Notes under the pieces: generated by a model
Told to the model about the DNA's origin: nothing
Seen by the model: the letters and a program-made list of their open reading frames with translations, nothing else
The model's database searches: none
NCBI GenBank assembly: GCA_003854995.1
Contig: RQOI01000083.1
Coordinates: 1 to 36,827 of the forward strand
Reading direction: 5' to 3'
Length of the DNA: 36,827 nucleotides
Origin: Candidatus Zhuqueibacterota bacterium
GTDB taxonomy: Bacteria; Zhuqueibacterota; Zhuqueibacteria; Residuimicrobiales; Krinioviventaceae
Shown here: piece after piece, positions 20,112 through 28,320 of the stretch
How positions within the stretch are numbered: the first letter of the stretch is position 1
Layout of the letters: every line of letters begins with the position of its first letter
Position numbers and translations under genes: made by a program

Positions 20112-20777
20112 TTAATTTTTATCACTGAATGCGTAGTATAAAAGCACGAGCGATGCGAAAAAGTTGACATATCTCGTAATCGCATCAAAACTGATTCTGC
20201 TAACTCGCGGAACGACGATCTCATCACCAGATACAAGTCTCAGCTCGCGAATGGATGTCCCTTCATACAAGGAATTCCAAAAATCTGCGTAAATGATTTC
20301 GCCATTTCGCACGACGTAAATATCTTCAGCTGCGAGGTTACTCGACAGTCCGCCCGCCTCGGCAACTACATCCCAAAAAGAGGTCGTCGGGCTAAAGCGG
20401 TACATTCCTGGTTTGCCGAACTCTCCCTTCAGGATCAGCCGAATGAGAGGATTGATCATGATGGTCAAATTTTTTCCGTACGTTTTAAACTTTTCTTCAA
20501 ACAGCTTTGTCACTTCCTCGAGCGACATGTCTGCCACATAGACTCGGCCAAATGATCCCAATTGTACATAACCTTCGCCATCAATCACAAATTCGACATC
20601 ATGAAAGTTTGACAGGATTCTATTGCGGTTAGGCTCCATTTCATTGTCGTAGATCAATATTTTCAAGCCATCGGCCTTTTTAAATCTGAAATCTTCTGTT
20701 GCATGCGCAGTAAGGTGCACGGCGAAAAATAATGCGATGATCAAACTCTTGCATAAAGTTTTCTGAACCACGTCCAA
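20112..20777 (-). CDS. Polysaccharide export protein, Wza-like
   Basis: Signal peptide; DGEGYVQLGSFGRVYVADMSLEEVTKLFEEKFKTY poly-export motif; SLBB-like GKPGMYRFSPTTSFWDVVAEAGGLS. Confidence 0.85.
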   Translation of the reverse strand: MDVVQKTLCKSLIIALFFAVHLTAHATEDFRFKKADGLKILIYDNEMEPNRNRILSNFHDVEFVIDGEGYVQLGSFGRVYVADMSLEEVTKLFEEKFKTYGKNLTIMINPLIRLILKGEFGKPGMYRFSPTTSFWDVVAEAGGLSSNLAAEDIYVVRNGEIIYADFWNSLYEGTSIRELRLVSGDEIVVPRVSRISFDAITRYVNFFASLVLLYYAFSDKN

Positions 20778-20789
20778 TCTCTCCTCAAT

Positions 20790-21530
20790 TTACCGTGAGC
20801 GGAAATAACGAAATCTCTTGGTCTTTGTATCCAGAGACAAGCTTTTCAATATGTTGTATAGTTTGAGCAAACCGACCCTGGTATAGCCAAAGCGTGGTGA
20901 AAAGAGCATCCTTTTCAATCCCCAGGCGCCAAGAATCGGATTCTCCAGAACGATCTTTTTTATTTTTTCATTGATCGGCAATAGAGTTTCATCGATTTCC
21001 CTGCTGTGGGATCGACTCGGCTTCGAATCAGAGGGCGTGATCGCAGCAGCGGGTGTCCGATGCTGTCGATCGATCTGATCGCTGACCAGCGCACTCTTTG
21101 TCGACGCATTGACGCTCATGCCGGCGACAGGGCGGATGTAGGAAGATGGAGCTGCCGCGCTGTTGAGTCCACGACAAAAATCAAAATCCTCAATAGCTTC
21201 CTCGATCGAGTCATAGCTGGAAAGGATGCGATGAAATTCGAGCATTTCGAATACTTCAAAAACCTCCGATGACATCTGCGTGATTTTCAAATCACCGCCT
21301 TTTTCCTGCAATCTGCGTATTTCGCCGACAAACACGCCCCATCCTGCGCTGCTGACATATTGAACCGCCGCCATATCGATGATAAATTGACAGATGCCCT
21401 GTTCAATCGTCTGCCCCAGCAACTTTTGCAGCTCAGACGATGTGTTCGTATCGACATAGCCATGCGTTTTAAGCAATGCGATATCCTTCAACGCTCCGAC
21501 CCGATACTCTTCAATTTGAATACCTTCCAT
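20790..21530 (-). CDS. STAS-domain (anti-sigma-factor antagonist-like) protein with C-terminal HTH-like domain
   Basis: STAS core QFIIDMAAVQYVSSAGWGVFVGEIRRLQEKGGDLKI; C-terminal IKKIVLENPILGAWGLKRMLFSPRFGYTRVGLLKLYNILKSLSLDTKTKRFRYF. ORF track starts at 21656; ATG at 21530 (MEGIQIEEY) is preceded by AAGGAAATT. Confidence 0.75.
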   Translation of the reverse strand: MEGIQIEEYRVGALKDIALLKTHGYVDTNTSSELQKLLGQTIEQGICQFIIDMAAVQYVSSAGWGVFVGEIRRLQEKGGDLKITQMSSEVFEVFEMLEFHRILSSYDSIEEAIEDFDFCRGLNSAAAPSSYIRPVAGMSVNASTKSALVSDQIDRQHRTPAAAITPSDSKPSRSHSREIDETLLPINEKIKKIVLENPILGAWGLKRMLFSPRFGYTRVGLLKLYNILKSLSLDTKTKRFRYFRSR

Positions 21531-21833
21531 AATTTCCTTTTCACCTGTTCGTTCGCTTTTTTCCAGCGCGACCGCACCACACGCATTGAGGGTCACTGCC
21601 TGCAGAGAGCGGTTTATTGAGCAAAGTTGGTGCCAATGGAAGAGATCATGCGGCAAATGAAAGGGGGATGAAACGGCGCAGGTTTGTATGCCAGTAATTC
21701 TATATTTTTATTAGTCTAATAGCGGAAAGTTTTGCAAGAATATGCACGCCTTTGATTCCGATTCAAGCCGGCGGCATAAAATAAAACAGGTCTGTCAAGG
21801 CACGAGACAAAGATGTCCCACCCTAATACATCA

Positions 21834-21862
21834 GTAAAAAAACCGCATCACTTGCGTTTTTT
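21834..21862 (-). terminator. Possible intrinsic terminator overlapping the glgA stop codon
   Basis: Minus strand AAAAACGCA-AGTGA-TGCG(G)TTTTTTT; imperfect stem with stop TGA in the loop, followed by T-tract. Confidence 0.4.
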
Positions 21863-23329
21863 GCTCTCCAGCTTTTGATAGACCTTGATATAGTTCTCAG
21901 CTGACTGTGTCCATGAAAAATCAACCTTCATCCCGCGTCGCTGGATTTTGATCCAATTCTTTTGATCCTGAAAAGCCGTGACGGCGTGATGAATGGCGGT
22001 CAGCATGGCGTTGCTGCTATAGTCGGTGAAAACAAAGCCAGTGCCTTTTTCAGGTTCCAGGACAAAATCAATGATCGTATCCGCCAGCCCGCCGGTTTTT
22101 CGAACAATGGGGACAGTGCCATATCTGAGGCTATACATCTGATTGAGTCCACAGGGTTCGAACCGGGAAGGCATCAAAAACATATCACTACCCGCTTCGA
22201 TCAGGTGAGCGAGTTCTTCATCAAAGGTGAGAAAAGCGGCGATTTGATTCGGGTTGGTTTTGGCGGCTTTTTTGAAAAACTTGTGGTATCTCTCATCGCC
22301 GGTGCCCAAAACGACGAGCTGGACTTTCAATGATATCAGCTTGTCAATGACATCAGCAATGAGGTCAAAGCCTTTTTGATCAACCATTCGCGAGACGATG
22401 CCGATGATCGGCGTTTTTTCATCGAACGGCAGCTTGGCTCGGGCAGTCAGCGCTTTTTTATTTTCAAGCTTGCCACTCAGATTGTCAGCATCATAGGGAG
22501 AGATGAACGGATCTTTCTCGGGATTCCAGACAGAATAATCAACGCCGTTCAAAATGCCGTGAATATCATTTTTACGTCGCCGCAGAATATCCAAAAGGCC
22601 GGCGCTCTGCTCCATATCTGTCTGTATTTCTTCGGCATACGTCGGGCTGACCGTCGTGATGAGGTCGGACGTCACCAAACCACTCTTTAGGAAATTGATT
22701 CGGTCCCAGATCTCCAGATCGCTGGTATTCACCTCGGGGCCGATGCCGATCCTCGGCAGCACCGATTTATCAAAGCTGCCTTGATAAGACAAATTATGGA
22801 CCGAGAGCACCGTTGCAGTGCCGGCAAAGAACGGATCCTGGGCGTATTCGTGCTTCAATAACCAGGGTATCATAGCTGTCTGCCAATCGTTGCAGTGGAT
22901 CACCTGCGGCTGCCAATGAAGCAGTTTTGTCGTTGCCAGGGTGGCCCGGCACAACAGCATGAATCGCTCGGCATTGTCTGGAAAATCTGTGCCTGTTTTT
23001 GCATCCACATAGAGTTCCGGACGGCTGAAATAGGCGGGATAATCCAGAAAATAGACCTGCACTTTCGAATCGGGAATGAACGCTGACTTGGCGCACGTCA
23101 CATGTTCCTTGCTCCCCATGCGCACCGGAATTTTTTTGAGTCGAATGACCTCGCGCAGGATATATTTCCGTTCACTGATGATCCCGTATTTGGGCATTAT
23201 AATCCGGACATCATGCCCCATATCGTACAGAGCTTTGGGCAGCGAACTCGTCACATCCGCCAGACCGCCGGTTTTTGCAAACGGGGATACCTCTGAAGCA
23301 AGAAATAGGATTCTGAATCGATTTTTCAT
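21848..23329 (-). CDS. glgA: Glycogen synthase (GT5)
   Basis: LFLASEVSPFAKTGGLADVTSSLPKAL N-terminus and PSRFEPCGLNQMYSLRYGTVPIVRKTGGLADTI. Confidence 0.92.
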   Translation of the reverse strand: MKNRFRILFLASEVSPFAKTGGLADVTSSLPKALYDMGHDVRIIMPKYGIISERKYILREVIRLKKIPVRMGSKEHVTCAKSAFIPDSKVQVYFLDYPAYFSRPELYVDAKTGTDFPDNAERFMLLCRATLATTKLLHWQPQVIHCNDWQTAMIPWLLKHEYAQDPFFAGTATVLSVHNLSYQGSFDKSVLPRIGIGPEVNTSDLEIWDRINFLKSGLVTSDLITTVSPTYAEEIQTDMEQSAGLLDILRRRKNDIHGILNGVDYSVWNPEKDPFISPYDADNLSGKLENKKALTARAKLPFDEKTPIIGIVSRMVDQKGFDLIADVIDKLISLKVQLVVLGTGDERYHKFFKKAAKTNPNQIAAFLTFDEELAHLIEAGSDMFLMPSRFEPCGLNQMYSLRYGTVPIVRKTGGLADTIIDFVLEPEKGTGFVFTDYSSNAMLTAIHHAVTAFQDQKNWIKIQRRGMKVDFSWTQSAENYIKVYQKLESKKRK

Positions 23330-23434
23330 ATCATCGCCTTAGTATGAGAACACTGATACAACATCCCCTTGCATATGAATACAAGCAATCTAATTAAGAA
23401 TCCTAAAGTTAGCAAAATTTTTGTGAAATGCAAT

Positions 23435-23458
23435 AAAAAAGGGTAACGTTCGTTACCC
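23435..23458 (-). terminator. Intrinsic terminator downstream of the TPR lipoprotein gene
   Basis: Perfect inverted repeat GGGTAAC-GTTC-GTTACCC, followed on the minus strand by TTTTTT. Confidence 0.85.
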
Positions 23459-23465
23459 TCTTGAC

Positions 23466-24230
23466 TCAAAGCTGACCGAGATGTGATTGTGCTCGGCCGG
23501 CATATTCACTGGTGGGATGTTCTTTGAGCAGTTTCTCAAACTCCCTTTTTGCCTGCGCTTTATCATTCAATTGAATATAGCATAATCCCAGCTTGAGCTG
23601 AGCGTCATCTAGTTTATTCGAATTTGGAAAGTTGAAAACCTTTTGGAACTCCATGATGGCTTGGTTATAGTTGCCCAATCCATAGTAGCATTCACCTTTC
23701 CAGTACTGGCAATTATCTGACAGAGAGTTGTTTTCGCCCGATGCCAACAACTGATCGAACGCGAAAATAGCGTCGTTGTATCGCCGGCTGTAATAAAGTC
23801 GCAGCGCGTCATCATATCGGCTCTTAAAGCTCGTCCCGGTCGGCACCGTTATTTGCGTGAGGGTTTGCGATTTGGCTTGAATTTGCGCATCCTTTTCCTC
23901 AAGTTGGTTCTTCAGCGACGCCAGTTGCCGATCTCTTTCAGTGACTTCGCTTTCCAGACGCCCAATTTCATCCTGCAATATCTGTTGTTCGTCCTTTGTC
24001 TCGGTCGTCGGCGGTTCAGTCTCCACTTGCTCATCTTTTATACCGAGCAGGCGCAGCACTTCATCTTCATCGGAAGAGGCGGCTTGATCATCGGTCATCG
24101 TCTCGCCGGGATACAACTCTTCCTCACCGTATGCACCTGCCTGATTACCCGCGCACGAAAAGATGAGAAAACCAGAAAGAATAAAAGTGAATAAAAGCGA
24201 ATAAATCCAAATCAGGCGTTTCATGTTCAT
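23466..24230 (-). CDS. TPR-containing lipoprotein, YbgF/CpoB-like
   Basis: Lipoprotein-like signal (FLIFSCAGN), coiled coil, then TPR units ALRLYYSRRYNDAIFAFDQLL, YWKGECYYGLGNYNQAIMEFQKV, LKLGLCYIQLNDKAQAKREFEKLL. Confidence 0.75.
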   Translation of the reverse strand: MNMKRLIWIYSLLFTFILSGFLIFSCAGNQAGAYGEEELYPGETMTDDQAASSDEDEVLRLLGIKDEQVETEPPTTETKDEQQILQDEIGRLESEVTERDRQLASLKNQLEEKDAQIQAKSQTLTQITVPTGTSFKSRYDDALRLYYSRRYNDAIFAFDQLLASGENNSLSDNCQYWKGECYYGLGNYNQAIMEFQKVFNFPNSNKLDDAQLKLGLCYIQLNDKAQAKREFEKLLKEHPTSEYAGRAQSHLGQL

Positions 24231-24234
24231 TCTC

Positions 24235-25431
24235 CTAATTTTGCTTCGTCATGACGATATAAGTGGCTGCACCCCAGCCGAAGAATGCTACTAATGCCGA
24301 GACGATTCGCCAGTTACGGCCACTGCTCGCGACCTTGACCTGGATGGGCCGTTTTGGCAACCCGGAATATCCAATGCCTTTCAGATCTGTGTCAACAGCC
24401 ACAACACAGTATTCGATTCCAGCGGTCGTCACATAGGCCCCATTGATGACCGCTTCGTAATAGACATCCCCCATATTTTTCAACGGCGCCAGTTTCCATT
24501 TTTGCGTTCCTGTCGTGCGATAGATGACGGTCGCTGTCCGAATTGGTATCTCGGATGTGATGACAGCTGTCAAACGCAAGTCCCGTCCCTCTTCCGCCTG
24601 AAAAACAGGATAATGGATGACCGTCGGCGCTTTGGTCGGCTTGGGTGGTTTTCCCAAATCCGGCTTGCCATCATGGTCCCAAAAACCATTTCGATCTTCC
24701 GGGCGATAGAGATCGAGGTCCAGCCTCTTTGTCACGTTATCGCGATCCAAATCGAGCGGATCCTTTTTTAGGAAAGAATAGTTGATTCCAGCCCAGATGG
24801 AGGTGATGCCGTCATTCAAGTCGCCTGTATCGCGCTGATCGAGCAGATCCACCCCGGTATAGCGGAAATCAGCGCCGATGGCCAGACCCAGTCCGTTGTC
24901 AAAATTGAACTCCAGGCCGCCGGACGTTTTGAAAAACAGGTCAAAATTTTTCTGTTCTTTTCCTTCGCGAACGACCGTGCTGCCATCATATTTGGATTCC
25001 CAGTTAACCCCGCCAAAGCCGAGCGAGGCAAACGGATTGACCGTGTTGCGCGGGAGAAAATTGAATTTAAAGTCGAGCTCAATGGGCATCGCAACTGTCT
25101 GAAATTCATTTATATCAACTTGATCGACCGGAAGATAATGGGCGACCTCATGGAGGTCTTTGCTCTCTTTCGTCATCAGGTTCGAATAGTTTACCTCGAC
25201 ACCAATGGCAAAATATGAGATGGGAGAGTACGAGATCAACAATGATCCCATGGGATTGAATCGTGGTGTGTACCAATCCCCCTCAAGTTTGTTGACGCCA
25301 GCTTTCAAGCCGATGCCGAATTTATCGTCGGCCGCGTGCAAGCTGTTTTTCGTCAACAATTGGACAAAGAGGGAGACGACAAGCAGAGTGAAAACGGCTC
25401 TTCTCAAAGTGGCTTCCTTTCTACCAAACAC
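24235..25431 (-). CDS. Outer-membrane beta-barrel-like protein with C-terminal Ig-like/TM region
   Basis: Hydrophobic signal, GIGLKAGVNKLEGDW...; alternating barrel strands (LGLAIGADFRYTGVDLLDQRDTGDLNDGITSIWAGINYSF); C-terminal hydrophobic helix VSALVAFFGWGAATYIVM. Ends 4 bp before the next gene start. Confidence 0.65.
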   Translation of the reverse strand: MFGRKEATLRRAVFTLLVVSLFVQLLTKNSLHAADDKFGIGLKAGVNKLEGDWYTPRFNPMGSLLISYSPISYFAIGVEVNYSNLMTKESKDLHEVAHYLPVDQVDINEFQTVAMPIELDFKFNFLPRNTVNPFASLGFGGVNWESKYDGSTVVREGKEQKNFDLFFKTSGGLEFNFDNGLGLAIGADFRYTGVDLLDQRDTGDLNDGITSIWAGINYSFLKKDPLDLDRDNVTKRLDLDLYRPEDRNGFWDHDGKPDLGKPPKPTKAPTVIHYPVFQAEEGRDLRLTAVITSEIPIRTATVIYRTTGTQKWKLAPLKNMGDVYYEAVINGAYVTTAGIEYCVVAVDTDLKGIGYSGLPKRPIQVKVASSGRNWRIVSALVAFFGWGAATYIVMTKQN

Positions 25432-25452
25432 CCTTTGTTCGTTTATGCTCTC

Positions 25453-25481
25453 AAGATATTAAAGTTGCCATTGAATGTCAA
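25453..25481 (-). promoter_or_regulatory. Candidate sigma70-type promoter
   Basis: Minus strand TTGACA-N17-TATCTT, ending 22 bp upstream of the 25431 start. Confidence 0.5.
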
Positions 25482-25537
25482 GTTCTTTTTGACTCAAAAT
25501 TAATGGATACAATATATTAGGCCAATTTAGAAGACAT

Positions 25538-26371
25538 CTATGAAGAGACTTTGCCGGCTGCTGTTCTTTTTATTTTATTATAACCAATTATAAGTAAAAT
25601 AATTCCAGCAAGGACAAAGATTATGCTTATGCCCTGGTTGAGGCTGATCCCTCTGTCGCCCATCGGCAGGATGACCATGCTGTCCTCGTAATAGCGATAG
25701 ATGTCGATGATGAAACGGGCAATGCCATACAGGATCAAAAAAATGGCCAGGAGAAAACCATCAAATTTTTTCCAGCGCTCGACGAGCAGCAGCGCGATGA
25801 ATATGATCAAGCCATAGAGGGAAGAATAGAGCTGCGCCGGTACGAGCGGCACGCCCGGGAATTGGCTTCCAGCAGCGCTGTTGAGCGGAAAGGTGACGCA
25901 GAGATGTCCATGGCCTTCGCATGGCAATCCAAAGCAGCAGCCGTTCAAAAAGCAGCCGATTCGCGTCAAAAAAATGCCGAATCCGACCGCCGGCATCAAG
26001 ACATCGGCAAATTTATAGAATGGCAGCTTTTTCATTCTGAGGTAGATGACGGCGCTGATGAAGCAGAGGACAATGCCACCCAGCACCGTCAATCCCGCAA
26101 TGCCGATCTGGCCATCACTCTGAAAAGGATTGACCGTGTCAAGCCAGTGCCCGCGAAACTCGTCCAGATGAAAAAGGACGTAGAGAAGACGAGAGCCGAC
26201 GATGGCGCTCACAATCAGGATGACCGAGAGGTCCATGATGTGGTTCGGATCTATGCCGCGGGATTTTGCGCGCCGCACGGACAGGTATATCCCGATCAGA
26301 AAAGACAAGGCCAGCAGCAGTCCATAAGCGCGGATCTCAAGCGCGCCAATTCTCAGCAATACAGGGTACAC
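25538..26371 (-). CDS. lgt: Prolipoprotein diacylglyceryl transferase
   Basis: IRAYGLLLALSFLIGI; TRIGCFLNGCCFG signature; GDRGISLNQGISI. Confidence 0.9.
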   Translation of the reverse strand: MYPVLLRIGALEIRAYGLLLALSFLIGIYLSVRRAKSRGIDPNHIMDLSVILIVSAIVGSRLLYVLFHLDEFRGHWLDTVNPFQSDGQIGIAGLTVLGGIVLCFISAVIYLRMKKLPFYKFADVLMPAVGFGIFLTRIGCFLNGCCFGLPCEGHGHLCVTFPLNSAAGSQFPGVPLVPAQLYSSLYGLIIFIALLLVERWKKFDGFLLAIFLILYGIARFIIDIYRYYEDSMVILPMGDRGISLNQGISIIFVLAGIILLIIGYNKIKRTAAGKVSS

Positions 26372-26381
26372 GAGCTCCTCC

Positions 26382-27164
26382 TCAAATTATAAATTTACGA
26401 TTGCCCGGCGGAAAGGTCGGAGAGTGGGGAATTCCTTTTTCACCATTCCATACATACAAGCCGGGTTCACCATTGTCAACAACAGCATAAGTGTAATCCA
26501 TGCCCCAAAAACCGGGATTGATATAATGGCCGTTCTTATAAGGCGCGAGCGCAGCCCAGTGCGTGTGTCCCAGCACGACCATATCATAGCCAGCATCAAT
26601 TTTTTCCTGAGCATACTCCCGATAGTCATCATCCATATAGACAGTGCTCTTTTTCTCGCGCGAGCTCCGGCTGAGATTTGAGAAGAACAGGGCCAGGGGA
26701 ATTCCGATATCAGGATGCAAAAGCTGATATAGAACGATATTCATCTTGTTTCTCAACACTCTCTTGAGCAAGCGATAGCCATGGTCAGTTTTCAACAGGC
26801 CATCGCCATGCGTGATATAGATGCGGCGTCCGCCGTTCTCGAGGACAAGATCGTGCTCGTGAATGCTCAGGCCTATCTCATGACTCATGAAGGAATCGAG
26901 CCAAAAGTCGTGGTTGCCGGCCGTATAATAGACTTTATGGCGAGCGCTCAGCAGCGACAACAGACCGAGAACGCGCAAGTGTCTTCGTGGCACGACGGTC
27001 TTGTACTCAAACCAGAAATCAAACAGATCGCCGACAATGACGAGTTCAGCATCCTCTTTTTCCACCATCTGCAAAAAAGAGACGAGCCGCTGCTCTTTTC
27101 GTTTTTCCAGCTCTTCCGAATGCGCGCCCAGGTGCACATCGGAAAAAAAATAGATTTTACTCAT
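26382..27164 (-). CDS. lpxH: UDP-2,3-diacylglucosamine pyrophosphatase-like metallophosphoesterase
   Basis: FFSDVHLGAHSEE, VIVGDLFDFWFEYK, AGNHDFWLD, ITHGDGL, VVLGHTHWAAL. Start reset to ATG at 27164 (MSKIYFFSD). Confidence 0.8.
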   Translation of the reverse strand: MSKIYFFSDVHLGAHSEELEKRKEQRLVSFLQMVEKEDAELVIVGDLFDFWFEYKTVVPRRHLRVLGLLSLLSARHKVYYTAGNHDFWLDSFMSHEIGLSIHEHDLVLENGGRRIYITHGDGLLKTDHGYRLLKRVLRNKMNIVLYQLLHPDIGIPLALFFSNLSRSSREKKSTVYMDDDYREYAQEKIDAGYDMVVLGHTHWAALAPYKNGHYINPGFWGMDYTYAVVDNGEPGLYVWNGEKGIPHSPTFPPGNRKFII

Positions 27165-27324
27165 AAAACTCTTTTCTGGCACATGAACTTTGCTAAATTA
27201 AGGATAAACCTGCTGAAATGCAAGATGCAGGTTGAAGAATCGCGCAGAGGCTTCGGCAGAGTGGCGATTCTCATGTCAGCGTTATTATGCACATATCAGT
27301 CGTCTGCAAAAAGCGAGAGTCTGC

Positions 27325-28170
27325 ATGCAATTGAATTCTTATGCCAAAATCAATATTGGCTTACGGATTGTCAGCAAGCGTCTCGATGGCTTCCACAACA
27401 TTGAGACATTTTTCCAGCAAATCGATCTGCACGATACTTTGTGCATCGAGACGGCCGAGGACGGTCAGATCACTCTGCAGACGAGCGGGCGCGATTGTCC
27501 ATCGGATTCCACCAACCTGGCTCATCGCGCTGCCGAGTTGCTCAGAGAGACGATCGGCGACAGATCGCTCGGTTGCCGGATAGAGTTGACAAAGCGCATC
27601 CCGATCGGCGCCGGCTTGGGCGGAGGCAGCAGCAATGCTGGCGTGACCCTCGCGGCGCTCCGGCAATTGTGGCCGAACGCTCTTTCGAGACAGGACATAG
27701 CGGCGTGTGCGGCCAGGCTCGGCTCGGATGTGCCGTTCTTTCTGCAGGGTGGTTTCGCGTTGGGCGAAGGCAAGGGCGACATCCTCACAGCCATTGCAGC
27801 AAAGCTCGACTATTTTGGCCTCCTGGTCTATCCGCACATTCATCTCTCGACGGCATGGGTTTACCGCAACTTTAACTTGACAAGAAAGAATAAAATAGCT
27901 AAATTTAAAAGCTTTATTCCAAAGATTTCGAAACAGCATCTTTGGAGAAAAGAGCTGGGAAATGACTTGACGCAAGTCGTTTTCGCAAAGCATCCTGAAT
28001 TCGCGAGCATTGTAGATCAATTTTACGACTGCGGCGCTTTTTATGCGCAGATGTCCGGAAGCGGATCGACGTTTTTCGGTTTGTTTGCAGAGCGAACGCA
28101 GGCGAGGCGTGCGGCGCATCTTTTCAGGGAGCGATACGAGACGATACCGTTCATTCCCATCAGCCTATAG
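27325..28170 (+). CDS. ispE: 4-diphosphocytidyl-2-C-methyl-D-erythritol kinase
   Basis: SYAKINIGLRIVSKRLDGFHNIETFFQ; IPIGAGLGGGSSNAG GHMP motif; AQMSGSGSTFFGLF. Start set to ATG at 27325. Confidence 0.9.
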   Translation: MQLNSYAKINIGLRIVSKRLDGFHNIETFFQQIDLHDTLCIETAEDGQITLQTSGRDCPSDSTNLAHRAAELLRETIGDRSLGCRIELTKRIPIGAGLGGGSSNAGVTLAALRQLWPNALSRQDIAACAARLGSDVPFFLQGGFALGEGKGDILTAIAAKLDYFGLLVYPHIHLSTAWVYRNFNLTRKNKIAKFKSFIPKISKQHLWRKELGNDLTQVVFAKHPEFASIVDQFYDCGAFYAQMSGSGSTFFGLFAERTQARRAAHLFRERYETIPFIPISL

Positions 28171-28242
28171 TGGGGCGTCGGCAAGTGGCAAGCCACTGGG
28201 TTTTGGCTCCAGTATTCGGAGGTTCGAATCCTCCCGCCCCAG
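28171..28242 (+). tRNA. tRNA-Gln (anticodon TTG)
   Basis: Cloverleaf: TGGGGCG / TC / GGC-AAGTGGCAA-GCC / A / CTGGG-TTTTGGC-TCCAG / TATTC / GGAGG-TTCGAAT-CCTCC / CGCCCCA / G; CCA not encoded. Confidence 0.95.
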
Positions 28243-28253
28243 CAGCCGAATAT

Positions 28254-28286
28254 GACGAAAGTCGAGCTGATTTTCGTCTTTTTTTT
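28254..28286 (+). terminator. Intrinsic terminator after tRNA-Gln
   Basis: GACGAAAGTC-GAGCT-GATTTTCGTC: 10-bp stem with one G-U pair, then T8. Confidence 0.85.
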
Positions 28287-28320
28287 CGTCTCATGACCGT
28301 GTTATAGAGTCAACCTTGAC

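Larger units (their letters stand above)
5672..21530 (-). other. Exopolysaccharide / surface glycan biosynthesis and export gene cluster
   Basis: Twelve same-strand genes with short gaps or overlaps, containing Wza-like, Wzz/BY-kinase, initiating sugar transferase, GT4, epimerases, amidotransferase, pyruvyltransferase and acyltransferase. Confidence 0.85.

Noticed and set aside
21661-21760. Sigma-54 promoter (GG...TTGC) upstream of the glycan operon
   Set aside because: GGCGTGCATATTCTTGC has 13 nt between GG and GC instead of the required 10.
27361-28119. 252 aa minus-strand ORF
   Set aside because: Antisense shadow of ispE, which has clear GHMP kinase motifs.
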